Below are positions 26,059 through 35,056 of a stretch of 64,000 bases of DNA, piece by piece. Positions within the stretch are counted from its first letter, which is position 1. Every line of letters begins with the position of its first letter. This stretch comes from Brevibacillus reuszeri (GTDB lineage: Bacteria; Bacillota; Bacilli; Brevibacillales; Brevibacillaceae), in the NCBI RefSeq assembly GCF_001187725.1, contig NZ_LGIQ01000005.1, forward strand, positions 50,759 to 114,758, in the 5' to 3' direction. Made by a program: the position numbers and the translations under genes. Below the pieces are notes generated by a model. The model saw only the letters and a list, made by a program, of their open reading frames with translations, did no database searches and was not told the origin of the DNA.

Positions 26059-27951
26059 ATGAGAAACCGAATCTCCATTTTGGTGTTGATCCTGATGATC
26101 CTGTCTGTCATCTCGGTTCCGGCAGGTGAGACGACTGCGGCGCAGGACCCGCTGGAGGAAATCGCTCAGATGGACCAGGAAATTTTGGGGCTGCACCAAA
26201 CGCTTGCGTTTTTCCAATTCGTTGCTTCCCGAAAAGGGAACGACAAGCTGGCGGATCAAATCTTGCAGCAAACCTCCACGTATTTTGAAAGAGCCAAAGA
26301 GCTGCATTTGCAACAGCCAACGACAGATGAACAGTTTCTGGCACAAAAAGAACAAATCAAACAATTACAGGACCAATATGAGCAAGCGGTAGAAGGCTAC
26401 TGGTCCGGGCTGCTGCCTGAGCTTGGTCCAAAATCTGCTGTGCCAAATCAACAGGCAAAAGGAAAAGCGAGCGTACTCGCAATCGACCCTGCCATCGATC
26501 CATTTGAACCAAATGATGACTTTGCAACAAGCTATCCAATTACGAGCGGGAATTACTACGAGTCCAAGCTCTCCACTAGCACAGACAAGGATATTTATCG
26601 CTTTGACTCGGGATCGTTAACCGGATTGTTGACAGTGACTTTGACAGTTCCCAAAACCAAGGATTACGACCTTTTGGTGACGGAGGGCCCCAATAATATC
26701 GTTGATTTCAGCATGACGGATCAATTAGGGGGAGAAGAAACAGTCAGCTTTCAGGTCAAGGCAAATACCACCTATTACATTACGGTTTTCAGCTTTAACA
26801 AGCATTTCAGCACGACTGATTCATACTGGCTCCGGCTTGACAAGGTGACGAACATAATGAATGCAGCTTCGCCTATCGATGTCAGCTTGCCTCTAGGTGA
26901 ATCACCCGCGTACAAATTTACAGCGCCTGTGACCGGAACGTACCGCTTTTATACAGGACCTTACGGCGGATTTGGCGCAACGACGGATACCGCGCTGTTT
27001 CTATTTTCGGACGAGAAGCTGTCAGCACTGCTCGATTTTAATGATGATGCGGTAGATGGCTCCCTGTTCTCCGAGATGAAAGTGAACTTGACGGCTGGAG
27101 TATCGTATTACGTCTACCTCACCTCCGCTGACAAGACAAAAGGCGTGCACGCGAGACTGACAGCCGCTTTGGACACAAAGGCAACAGTCACTTCTGCTAC
27201 GATTCGTGAGTCGACTGCAAACGATGGCACGATTACCGACAAGCAGATTGTCACGCTTGGGGCTGGCACATTTTCTACAGATGTTGCCGCTAGTGTAACG
27301 GTAAACAATTTGCCTGCGGGACTACAGCCAAGCGTAACGCGCACTGGCAACCAGCAGCTTACGGTCCAGTTTGGGGGCAAAGCACTCGCCCATGAGAGCA
27401 AGCATAGTGTCCAAAACGTAACGATCACGATTCCAAAGGCAAAAGTAGCAGGAGTCGATGCGGATCTCGTGACCAATCCGTTTGCCATTTCTTTTACAGA
27501 CACAGAAAGCTTGTATGTAACGACGCCACAAGACATCAATCTTGCTGCCGGAGCGAAAAAAATCGTGAAGCTGACAGCGCCAGCTTCCGGAAGCTTTGAC
27601 ATTTTGACGGGCTACTATGGCGGAAATTCAGCCGAGGGAACAAGCGATACATGGCTCGGTGTATATGAGGACTATGCACAGACGAATTTGCTTGCTGCAA
27701 ACGATGACGGAGGTCAGCCGCCCTTTTCCAAGATCACCCTGCCCCTGCAAAAAGGCAAGGATTACTATGTCGTTTTGGCTGGCGGCAGCAACAACGCTGT
27801 ACATGCCCGCCTGAGCGCCCGCTATCTCGGAGTGGAGTACGTGTACAACGCCAAAGGACAGCTCGTGCAAATCAAGCAAAACGGTACTATTTTGACGGAA
27901 TTCACCTACGATGGCAACGGCAATCTCATCAAAAGACAGGTTCATCAATAA
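26059..27951 (+). CDS. Secreted PPC-domain protein with a YD-repeat-like tail
   Basis: The protein has 630 aa from MRNRISILVLILMILSVISV; a longer frame from 26023 has no better ribosome site. A signal peptide (about 1-28) is followed by a helical region (30-140). Next comes a bacterial pre-peptidase C-terminal (PPC) beta domain opening DPFEPNDDFATSYPI (about 145-260). Two further related beta domains follow, each beginning with an ...SPIDVSLPLGES / PQDINLAAGAKK strand. The last 40 residues (EYVYNAKGQLVQIKQNG...FTYDGNGNLIKR) are a single YD-type repeat, as in RHS proteins. It lies 18 bases before the RHS gene with GAGGAGGG between them. It is probably a secreted partner of the RHS protein, but its role is unknown. 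Confidence 0.8.
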   Translation: MRNRISILVLILMILSVISVPAGETTAAQDPLEEIAQMDQEILGLHQTLAFFQFVASRKGNDKLADQILQQTSTYFERAKELHLQQPTTDEQFLAQKEQIKQLQDQYEQAVEGYWSGLLPELGPKSAVPNQQAKGKASVLAIDPAIDPFEPNDDFATSYPITSGNYYESKLSTSTDKDIYRFDSGSLTGLLTVTLTVPKTKDYDLLVTEGPNNIVDFSMTDQLGGEETVSFQVKANTTYYITVFSFNKHFSTTDSYWLRLDKVTNIMNAASPIDVSLPLGESPAYKFTAPVTGTYRFYTGPYGGFGATTDTALFLFSDEKLSALLDFNDDAVDGSLFSEMKVNLTAGVSYYVYLTSADKTKGVHARLTAALDTKATVTSATIRESTANDGTITDKQIVTLGAGTFSTDVAASVTVNNLPAGLQPSVTRTGNQQLTVQFGGKALAHESKHSVQNVTITIPKAKVAGVDADLVTNPFAISFTDTESLYVTTPQDINLAAGAKKIVKLTAPASGSFDILTGYYGGNSAEGTSDTWLGVYEDYAQTNLLAANDDGGQPPFSKITLPLQKGKDYYVVLAGGSNNAVHARLSARYLGVEYVYNAKGQLVQIKQNGTILTEFTYDGNGNLIKRQVHQ

Positions 27952-27969
27952 AAATGAGGAGGGAAATCA

Positions 27970-30900
27970 ATGCGACTGAAGCGTTGGACTCATAACACGA
28001 TTAGCATGCTGCTGGTCAGCTCGCTTCTGCTGCCTACGCTCGTTCATGCAGAGGCGGGGAGTGTCTCGTCAGCAGGGACAAACCCAGATCAAGCGAATAA
28101 AAGTGCAGTAACAACGAAAGACTGGCTTGCCGCCTATCAGAAGGCAGTTCAGGCAAATGGTGGACAGCAGAATAAACAGCCTGACGAAAAAACGAAATAT
28201 ACAAAAAAGGAAATCATGCAGCTGGAATGGGATACGCTGCTGCCTGAACAGGCATGGAATCTGTATCAGACCTCTGACCCCGCCTTGATTCAATTCGCCG
28301 CGTATTTTTATCCTTCTGTGGATCGCTTTTTGTCTCATAACGAGCAGGTAACGAAATATCAGTGGAGCGACGATGACATCACGAAGCGCATCCAGGCGCT
28401 TTCGCAAGCGCAGAAAGAAGAGCTGACTACGTTGCTGCCGCAGTTGACCACCATTTTACAAGCATTAACAGCAAAGCCTGTTCCGTCCAAGCAGCCAGAA
28501 CAGTCGGCAAAAGCGTCAGCACTTGCGAGTATTCCGGACGCCATGTATGATCCCGAGGGCTTGACGTACCAATACAAACGCTCGAATACGGACAACCCCG
28601 TGGATGAGCTGTATCGGACAGCCAATGTGAGAGAGCTTGATATTCAGCTGGAAGGAAAGCACGGGCTGGATTTTTCCCTTGAGCGCAGCTACTCTTCCTT
28701 GGAAGCACTGACTGAGGAGTTTTACTATTCGAACAGCGGTAAAAATGTAAATATCCCCTCCAGGCATCTGGAGAAGAATTTCTTGCCGATTGGCTGGAAG
28801 CTCAATTTGCCCCGGTTTGAAGAAATCTATAAATCAAATGCGTGGTGCAGTTATTATGATGACACCTCCAAGTACAATTGCGGTTATGAAGGAGAGGGCA
28901 AACGATATGTCTTCACCTTGGATGACGGAACGGTGCTGGAATCTTCCTCTACAGTTGGGGACTGGGTGAATACACCGTACCAGGGTATTTCCATGAGCAA
29001 GTATAAAAAGGGGTACGGAGAATTCGGGTCCAATCATGTGGTGACATTGGAGAAAAACGGCATCACTTATGATTTTGGCGAAGAGTCCCACTATTATAAA
29101 GACGATCTGTATCATACGTTTTTGGTGAAAAAGACGAATGCGTATGGAGACTCGATCAGCTACCGAATTAACGAAGATACGAGATGGCCGACCGAGATCA
29201 CAGATAGTGTCGGGCGTCTGATTACAATTGATAACAGTACAGTGAATACCGTAGTGAAAGTCTATCAGGACAGCTCCCAAAAAACATTGCTGAAGCATCT
29301 TGTCTATGAGTGGACTGTAAATACAAACAAGGATCAGGTAAGAGAATACAGCGTGACGGGGACAGATAGCAAAATCATTGCCGAGTATGCGTATCACAGT
29401 CCATCTGTTTACGGAGTGAGTGAGTACAACCTGCAGCCGACCTATTCCTTTGCTGCTCCGAACAAACTAATCAATTTCGATGACAATGGGCTGGAGTCGA
29501 CGGAATATACGAATGTCGATAAAACCAAGAAGGGAAAAGTGAACTACAAGCTTTTGAAGCAGGTTGACTATCCAGTGGAAGGCTTGTCCATGAGCTATAC
29601 GTACAGCTTGTATCAGCCAGATGTCCCTGGATTTTTGAATCAAGGGCTGGTACGTCTCTATTTGGATAAAGAAGCATTGACGTACATGAGCTATCATCCT
29701 GTGACCGCGGTCAATTTCCGTTTTGCCAAAACACCGCATCCGGATCAGGCAACGACAGGATGGTACTCGTACACCAAGTATTATCCGCAGACTAATAAAG
29801 AAGTATGGAAATCACCGAAATCAGCCTCTGTGCGCTTTGCCAATCAGCCGATCAACCGAGATGGCTCTAGGGTCGTTACGAGAAGCGTTCAGGACGGATT
29901 GCCGAGTGTAGAGAAAACCTTTATCGTCAACCCGGATCGCAACTTTTTGCTGCAATCGGTGAAGACCTTTGTAGGAAATGGTGCTGATTCAGATACGATC
30001 CAAGGTGCGCTTACCCTGACAGAAGACGGGAAAACGTATCGTTATTCTCCTGCCTCTTATACGAGCTATATGTACACTCAGCGAGAGACACAGCCGACCC
30101 ATGTGTACTCTTTTATGGGGCGTCCAAGCTCCATGACTGTGGACTCGGATGTGTATCAATACTTGCTCGCTCCGACAGATAGCCGCCTGTCTAAAGTCAA
30201 GGCAAGACTGGCACGTTATGCACAAATTGCAGAGTACAGCTACAACGTGTATGGAGATGTCACCAAGGAAATCGATCCAAAAGGAAACCAGACCACAACC
30301 GAATACGTAACTCCGGACAGTCTCACGTCGCTGCGCGTGCCTTCCAAGGTGAAGAAAACAGCGGCCAGCAATTTGAATCATTATCATGAAGAAACATACA
30401 CATACGGAAGCAACAGGCTGGTAGCAACAGAAAAGGTTGTGGATTCCTATCCAGATGGCACCGCTACCAAACAGGAGCAAGTAAACCGGACCTACAGCTA
30501 TCAAGACAAGCTGCTTAAATCGATTACAGAAACGAGCACAGGTCCAGATGCCAAAACCATTACGCAAAACATCGACTCCTACGACGCTTTTTCCTTGTAT
30601 CCAAAAGAAGTGACCATGCATGTGGAAACCTCCACGGGTGTCAACGAACAGCTTTATCACTACTTCCACTACGATGGAATGGGCCGCTTGGTATACCGCA
30701 TGTACCCGGATGAAATCTATGTCCAGTACCAATACGACCTGCTCGGACGTCGGACAAAGGAGCTCGTGACCAACCGAGATCAGACAAGGACGACGACGTA
30801 TGACTATGATGATGCGACGAGAAAAGTAACGATGACGCTGCCAGACGGCACGAAGCAATTCTCTCATTTCACGCCATACGGAGAAGTTGAGTACAAAGGC

Positions 30901-33429
30901 CAGATTGGCAAAGACGGCACCATTCGTCCACTTTTGTACAATACGTATTCACTGGATGGAAACCATCTGTTGTCCAGTGCACCGTATGCCTTAAACGAAC
31001 GGGCGACCAGCTACGTCTATAATACAGACGGAACGGTGTGGAAAAAAACAGACCCAATCGGCACCACGGTGTTCCTGGCAGCCAATACGCAAAACGATGG
31101 GGTAAACTACGTTCCTGGTCGGACTGGCGTAAGCATCGAGCCAAACGGACTGCAAAACACACAATACTACGACCGCCACAGCCAGCTGGAAAAAGAAGTA
31201 CTACGGACAGGCGATGGCAGCCAGAGCAGAACGACACAGCTCGTTCGCAACGATTTTGACCAAGTAATCGGCAAGACAGAAAAAGATCAGACAGGCAAAA
31301 GTCGTGTATGGGAATACCGCTCGAACAACGACGGCAAGCTCGTCTATCTGCTCGATCCCGAGCAAAACAAGTACCAATACGAGTACGATGCTCTCGGCAA
31401 TCTCGTGACGGTGACGGAGAATCAGCTGTTGACTACCCGCAATCACTACAATGCCCTCTCCTGGAAAATCAGTGAAAAGGATGTTCCATCGGGAGCGATT
31501 GAGTCGTATCGTTACAACCGGAATGGTACACCGCATACGTTTACAGACAAAGCAGGGATTCGTCACCTCTATGCCTACACGCCGTTCAACGAGCTATCCA
31601 GCCTGACATCTACAAATACTGCGGGCAAAATCATGAATTTGGAGACAAAAGAATACGTCCCGAACACCTCCCTGATTCAAAAAGAGACGAACAGCAACGG
31701 AACAGATTTGGGCACAGGCATGAGCAACTACCGCGAAGTATCGTACACCTACGACCCGTTTCTGCGGCTCAAGACTCAGACCGCTTTTGGACGAGTGTAC
31801 CAGATGGGATACACAGACCGGGATGACCTCATGGATTCCTTGACGTACCCGGACAATGCTGTCGTGACCTATTTGTACGATGCAGCTGGACGTTTAAAAG
31901 AAGTAAACAGTGCTGTGACGGGCAAAATCGAATACAGCTATCAGGTAGACACTACGGGCGACAGCTATCAAGCGAAGTACCCGAACGGCCGCATCAACAA
32001 GCGAAAAGCCGATTCGTTTGGGCAGGTAGCGACAGTCACCCATGAAAAAAACCAAGCGCCGATCTGGTCAGAGTCCAATCAATACTCGTTTGGCAATGTC
32101 GTTTCCATCCAGCGCAATGGGAAAACACATCAATATACCTACGATAAAATTGATCGCCTGACCAAGGAAGTCATTCCAGGAACGACGAATGATTATTCCT
32201 ATGACGGACGTGGAAACCGCTCGGCATTCGCCGGCACCCTGCCGACAGAGACAGGAAGCGCCACGTATACCTTTGACGAGCGAAATCGTCTGCGCAGCGT
32301 GGTAAATGAAACAACAGGCGACACCTCGACGTATACCTATTATGGAGACGGCCTTCGCGCGAGCAAAACCGAGAATGGCATCCAAACCAAGTATGTCTAC
32401 TTGAGTGGCAAAGTCATCGAGGAGCTCGACGCTGCCAATGCCTCCAAGGCCCGAAACATCTGGGGCAATGAGCTCGTGCTGCGCAAAGATATGAGCACAG
32501 GCAAGAGCGGATACTACCACTACAACAGCCACGGCGATGTCGTCGCTATCTCGGACGGCACTGGCCAAGAGCTGAACAGCTATGCATACGACACCTGGGG
32601 CAACGTCATCTCGAAAATGGAGGGGATGTCCAACCCGTATCAGTACAGTGGCGAGCCGTATGATGAGAAGACAGGATTCTACTATCTGCGGGCACGGTAT
32701 TATGATCCGAAGGTAGGGCGGTTTATATCGGAGGATACGTATAAGGGGCAAGTGGATAATCCGTTGACGTTGAATCGGTATACGTATGTAAGTAATAATC
32801 CGCTAAAATATGTTGATCCTACTGGTAATGTCCAGCAAATTCATGCAGATTGGGCGCCAGGGAAGAAAAAAATTGATCCGTGGGTGAACGGGTTAATGCT
32901 TGGATATCCTGAACAAGTTCAAAAGGTAATGGATACGGAGCCTTTCACTTTAGAAAACTTAGCAGCTAATGCTGAATTATTTATTTCAATAATTCCAGCA
33001 GTAAAAATTGAAGGTGAAGTTAGTCAGTTAACTGCAAGTGGATTAAACAAAGCGGTTGGCTCATTCCAATCGATGTTTAAGATGGATCTGCAATTTTTTG
33101 CATCTAGTGGTGATAATGCAGTTTTCAAAGCAGGTGAACTGTTTGAATCTAGTATAACAACTGCAAAAGGTATGAACATTGGCGCTTTAGCAGAGGTCCA
33201 AGTAAATGGAAAGACTTTAGTTTTAAAGGATCTTAGTATTTACGCAGATGGTTCAAACGTAGCCAATGTTGTTGGACCAAGGGAAATAATCCAATGGAAA
33301 AATCAAATTGTTCAAATGGCTAAGGAACAAGGTTTTACACAGCTTGAATTGCATGGAATTCGAGTAACAAATTCTACTTCTGCAAATCCAGGAAAAGAGA
33401 TTATTCAAGTGATCGATCTAACAAAATAG
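27970..33429 (+). CDS. Secreted RHS/YD-repeat polymorphic toxin, full length
   Basis: This 1819-aa protein has a signal peptide (residues 1-28, ending LVHAEA), a unique N-terminal region to about residue 190, and a long YD-repeat shell (about 200-1570). The RHS core end lies at about 1572-1622 (RARYYDP, GRFISEDTYKG, NRYTYVSNNPLKYVDPTGN). After this hallmark the variable tip begins (about 1623-1819). It contains MDLQFFA (1705-1711), a pre-toxin motif of Firmicutes polymorphic toxins, followed by a domain of about 108 residues that I cannot assign to a known toxin fold. The shell is expected to hold the toxin and release it into rival cells. The core is GC-richer than the tip, and codon use changes just after the DPTGN codons, as in exchanged tips. 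The next gene is the presumed immunity gene. Confidence 0.93.
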   Translation: MRLKRWTHNTISMLLVSSLLLPTLVHAEAGSVSSAGTNPDQANKSAVTTKDWLAAYQKAVQANGGQQNKQPDEKTKYTKKEIMQLEWDTLLPEQAWNLYQTSDPALIQFAAYFYPSVDRFLSHNEQVTKYQWSDDDITKRIQALSQAQKEELTTLLPQLTTILQALTAKPVPSKQPEQSAKASALASIPDAMYDPEGLTYQYKRSNTDNPVDELYRTANVRELDIQLEGKHGLDFSLERSYSSLEALTEEFYYSNSGKNVNIPSRHLEKNFLPIGWKLNLPRFEEIYKSNAWCSYYDDTSKYNCGYEGEGKRYVFTLDDGTVLESSSTVGDWVNTPYQGISMSKYKKGYGEFGSNHVVTLEKNGITYDFGEESHYYKDDLYHTFLVKKTNAYGDSISYRINEDTRWPTEITDSVGRLITIDNSTVNTVVKVYQDSSQKTLLKHLVYEWTVNTNKDQVREYSVTGTDSKIIAEYAYHSPSVYGVSEYNLQPTYSFAAPNKLINFDDNGLESTEYTNVDKTKKGKVNYKLLKQVDYPVEGLSMSYTYSLYQPDVPGFLNQGLVRLYLDKEALTYMSYHPVTAVNFRFAKTPHPDQATTGWYSYTKYYPQTNKEVWKSPKSASVRFANQPINRDGSRVVTRSVQDGLPSVEKTFIVNPDRNFLLQSVKTFVGNGADSDTIQGALTLTEDGKTYRYSPASYTSYMYTQRETQPTHVYSFMGRPSSMTVDSDVYQYLLAPTDSRLSKVKARLARYAQIAEYSYNVYGDVTKEIDPKGNQTTTEYVTPDSLTSLRVPSKVKKTAASNLNHYHEETYTYGSNRLVATEKVVDSYPDGTATKQEQVNRTYSYQDKLLKSITETSTGPDAKTITQNIDSYDAFSLYPKEVTMHVETSTGVNEQLYHYFHYDGMGRLVYRMYPDEIYVQYQYDLLGRRTKELVTNRDQTRTTTYDYDDATRKVTMTLPDGTKQFSHFTPYGEVEYKGQIGKDGTIRPLLYNTYSLDGNHLLSSAPYALNERATSYVYNTDGTVWKKTDPIGTTVFLAANTQNDGVNYVPGRTGVSIEPNGLQNTQYYDRHSQLEKEVLRTGDGSQSRTTQLVRNDFDQVIGKTEKDQTGKSRVWEYRSNNDGKLVYLLDPEQNKYQYEYDALGNLVTVTENQLLTTRNHYNALSWKISEKDVPSGAIESYRYNRNGTPHTFTDKAGIRHLYAYTPFNELSSLTSTNTAGKIMNLETKEYVPNTSLIQKETNSNGTDLGTGMSNYREVSYTYDPFLRLKTQTAFGRVYQMGYTDRDDLMDSLTYPDNAVVTYLYDAAGRLKEVNSAVTGKIEYSYQVDTTGDSYQAKYPNGRINKRKADSFGQVATVTHEKNQAPIWSESNQYSFGNVVSIQRNGKTHQYTYDKIDRLTKEVIPGTTNDYSYDGRGNRSAFAGTLPTETGSATYTFDERNRLRSVVNETTGDTSTYTYYGDGLRASKTENGIQTKYVYLSGKVIEELDAANASKARNIWGNELVLRKDMSTGKSGYYHYNSHGDVVAISDGTGQELNSYAYDTWGNVISKMEGMSNPYQYSGEPYDEKTGFYYLRARYYDPKVGRFISEDTYKGQVDNPLTLNRYTYVSNNPLKYVDPTGNVQQIHADWAPGKKKIDPWVNGLMLGYPEQVQKVMDTEPFTLENLAANAELFISIIPAVKIEGEVSQLTASGLNKAVGSFQSMFKMDLQFFASSGDNAVFKAGELFESSITTAKGMNIGALAEVQVNGKTLVLKDLSIYADGSNVANVVGPREIIQWKNQIVQMAKEQGFTQLELHGIRVTNSTSANPGKEIIQVIDLTK

Positions 33430-33437
33430 GAAATAGG

Positions 33438-33758
33438 ATGGTGAGGGGAATGGAATTACTTAGGCAGTATTTCTCGGAAGAAGAAATTGAAGAAATATCG
33501 TTATTAAAAGAATTGTGCGATGGGATGCTAGTAGATGGCAAACAAGTAGTATGTTTTGAGGTTTTAGACGATATTCTTAATTCACGAAGTGAAATTAACA
33601 ATTTGCCAAAAGTAGATTTATTGGTAATGCTTGAGCAGTTAAAGGGATTTAATGCTTTCTGGAAAGATGCAGAGTGGTACGATAATCAGAAAATGGAAAC
33701 TTTATTACCAAAGTTAAAAAAAATCATAAAACAAGAATTAATAGAAAGAGAAATATAA
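33438..33758 (+). CDS. Candidate immunity protein 1 for the RHS tip
   Basis: A 106-aa (or 102-aa, from ATG 33450) acidic soluble protein without recognised domain. It starts 8 bases after the RHS stop and is as AT-rich as the toxin tip, the standard place for a cognate immunity gene. A terminator follows. Function is inferred from position only. Confidence 0.65.
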   Translation: MVRGMELLRQYFSEEEIEEISLLKELCDGMLVDGKQVVCFEVLDDILNSRSEINNLPKVDLLVMLEQLKGFNAFWKDAEWYDNQKMETLLPKLKKIIKQELIEREI

Positions 33759-33780
33759 AACATATTGTCATTTAGAAATA

Positions 33781-33821
33781 CCCCATTCGAGTAACACCTA
33801 CTCGTCTGGGGTTTCTTTTTT
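33781..33821 (+). terminator. Terminator after immunity gene 1 (CCCCA-CGAGTA family)
   Basis: CCCCATTCGAGTA and TACTCGTCTGGGG pair with a small internal loop and are followed by TTTCTTTTTT. Similar hairpins end several other transcripts in this window. Confidence 0.9.
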
Positions 33822-33856
33822 CATAAAAGAAGTAAAAAACTCTTGTTTTAAAATGC

Positions 33857-33905
33857 AAATTTATAGTAATATCAATTCAAGGAAGTCGAACTATAAATTT
33901 ATAGT
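33857..33905 (+). promoter_or_regulatory. Two copies of an AAATTTATAGT motif before the MrpR-like gene
   Basis: AAATTTATAGTAAT is at 33857-33870, and a perfect 16-bp palindrome ACTATAAATTTATAGT is at 33890-33905. The same 11-mer returns at 34940-34950 (one change) and 35028-35038 before the replication gene. It is probably the operator of the MrpR-like protein. Confidence 0.6.
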
Positions 33906-33936
33906 ATTTCTGTTTCATCAAGAAAGGTGTGTAACC

Positions 33937-34893
33937 ATGTTTAACCCCGAAACAAAAACAGCCTTTCTTCAAGGATATAAAGAAAATACCCAAAAAGCTT
34001 ATTCAAGAGTGTTCAACCTGACAATGAAGTTCGAAGTGGAAAAGGATAAGGATTTGCTCCACTTTACACTAGATGAGATTGAAACTGCCCTGTACAGCTT
34101 CCATGCTTCTACAGGAGACTCTCTTAATACGGCTGGGAGAACGATTTCTGCTTACTTGAATTGGGCAAGGGCAGAGGGGCTTAGAGAGGACACCAATCCA
34201 CTGGAGTCCGTTTCAAAAGAATGGTTTAAGAACATGGTAGGTAACACCCACCAACAATTTATTACGAAGCAAGAAATCGATGCAATCATTGACCAATGTA
34301 ATAACGATCAGGATTCTGTGATTCTCTCTCTGTTATTTGAAGGTGCGGGTGGAAGAGAGGTAAGTGAACTACGCAATCTAAAACGTGAACAAGTCAATGA
34401 TGAGAAACGAACATTGATATTGATTAACGATAAAGAAGAAACAAGAGAAATTCAAATATCCGAGCAGTGTCTGAAATTAATAAATGGCGCAATTAAGCAA
34501 AAGGAATATCTCAAAGGTAATGGGGAGATGAGACGAGATCATCTCAAAGAAACAAGTGAATTAATTGAAACAGGCTATGTAATCAGACCAGCCAAGACAA
34601 GAAATGTTCATATGGAACAAGTCAGTCCTCATCTGATTTATGGGAGATTACATGCATTAGAAGAATACTTTGGTTTGGACAATCTACGAGTAAAAACGAT
34701 TCAACGCAGCGGGATGATCTGGATGGGAAAACAACTGCTAGAACGTGATGGTGAACTCGGAAAAGAGCAGTATTATGAGATATGTGAACGGTTCGGCGTA
34801 AGCAAGGTAATGAATGGCAACAAGCTAGAGTATTTGTGGTGGGGATTAAAAGACTTCGTTAATCCAGACATGATTGCTGCATTGTACGAGTAA
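33937..34893 (+). CDS. Tyrosine-recombinase-fold protein, MrpR-like phage repressor family
   Basis: This 318-aa protein has the SAM-like core-binding domain (about 1-95) and catalytic-fold domain (about 110-318) of tyrosine recombinases. The first arginine region is recognisable (GAGGREVSELRNLK), but the HxxR box reads TIQRSGMIWMGK and no late GH...Y box is seen. It should therefore bind DNA without recombining it, as described for the SPbeta master repressor MrpR (YopR). AAAGGTG precedes the ATG at 33937. The repeated AAATTTATAGT sites before this gene and before rep are its likely targets. Identification is by pattern, not search. Confidence 0.65.
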   Translation: MFNPETKTAFLQGYKENTQKAYSRVFNLTMKFEVEKDKDLLHFTLDEIETALYSFHASTGDSLNTAGRTISAYLNWARAEGLREDTNPLESVSKEWFKNMVGNTHQQFITKQEIDAIIDQCNNDQDSVILSLLFEGAGGREVSELRNLKREQVNDEKRTLILINDKEETREIQISEQCLKLINGAIKQKEYLKGNGEMRRDHLKETSELIETGYVIRPAKTRNVHMEQVSPHLIYGRLHALEEYFGLDNLRVKTIQRSGMIWMGKQLLERDGELGKEQYYEICERFGVSKVMNGNKLEYLWWGLKDFVNPDMIAALYE

Positions 34894-34939
34894 CGCACCT
34901 AGAGGATGTAATTCCTCTGGGAAAACAAGATAAAACTAA

Positions 34940-35040
34940 AAATTTATTGTAAATCGATGAAGGAGGTGATCAAACACATGAGTTGCTATCTTTTGTTATA
35001 ACAGTCCAAATCATATCTAATATATTAAAATTTATAGTAA
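34940..35040 (+). promoter_or_regulatory. AAATTTATAGT-type sites before the replication gene
   Basis: AAATTTATTGT (34940-34950) and AAATTTATAGTAA (35028-35040) repeat the motif found before the MrpR-like gene. The second lies 16 bases before the rep start and overlaps the space where a repressor would block rep expression. Confidence 0.5.
34978..35001 (+). CDS. Seven-codon minigene (MSCYLLL) with an ideal ribosome site
   Basis: AAGGAGGTGATC (34960-34971), an uninterrupted complement of the 16S rRNA 3' end, is followed after six bases by ATG and a 7-codon frame closed by TAA. It lies 55 bases before the replication protein gene. It may be a regulatory leader for rep or a peptide signal; there is no direct evidence of either. 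Confidence 0.4.
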   Translation: MSCYLLL

Positions 35041-35056
35041 AAAGGAGAGTATATTA

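Noticed and set aside
26126..26620. Alternative frames inside the PPC-domain gene
   Set aside because: They lack ribosome sites, and the PPC frame has a signal peptide and clear domain sequence.
30869..32751. Long minus-strand frames opposite the RHS core
   Set aside because: They are shadows caused by the codon pattern of the YD repeats; no ribosome sites and no known domains.
33937..34893. Active phage integrase for element A
   Set aside because: The fold is that of a tyrosine recombinase, but the HxxR box and the C-terminal tyrosine motif are not found, so a repressor role is more likely.
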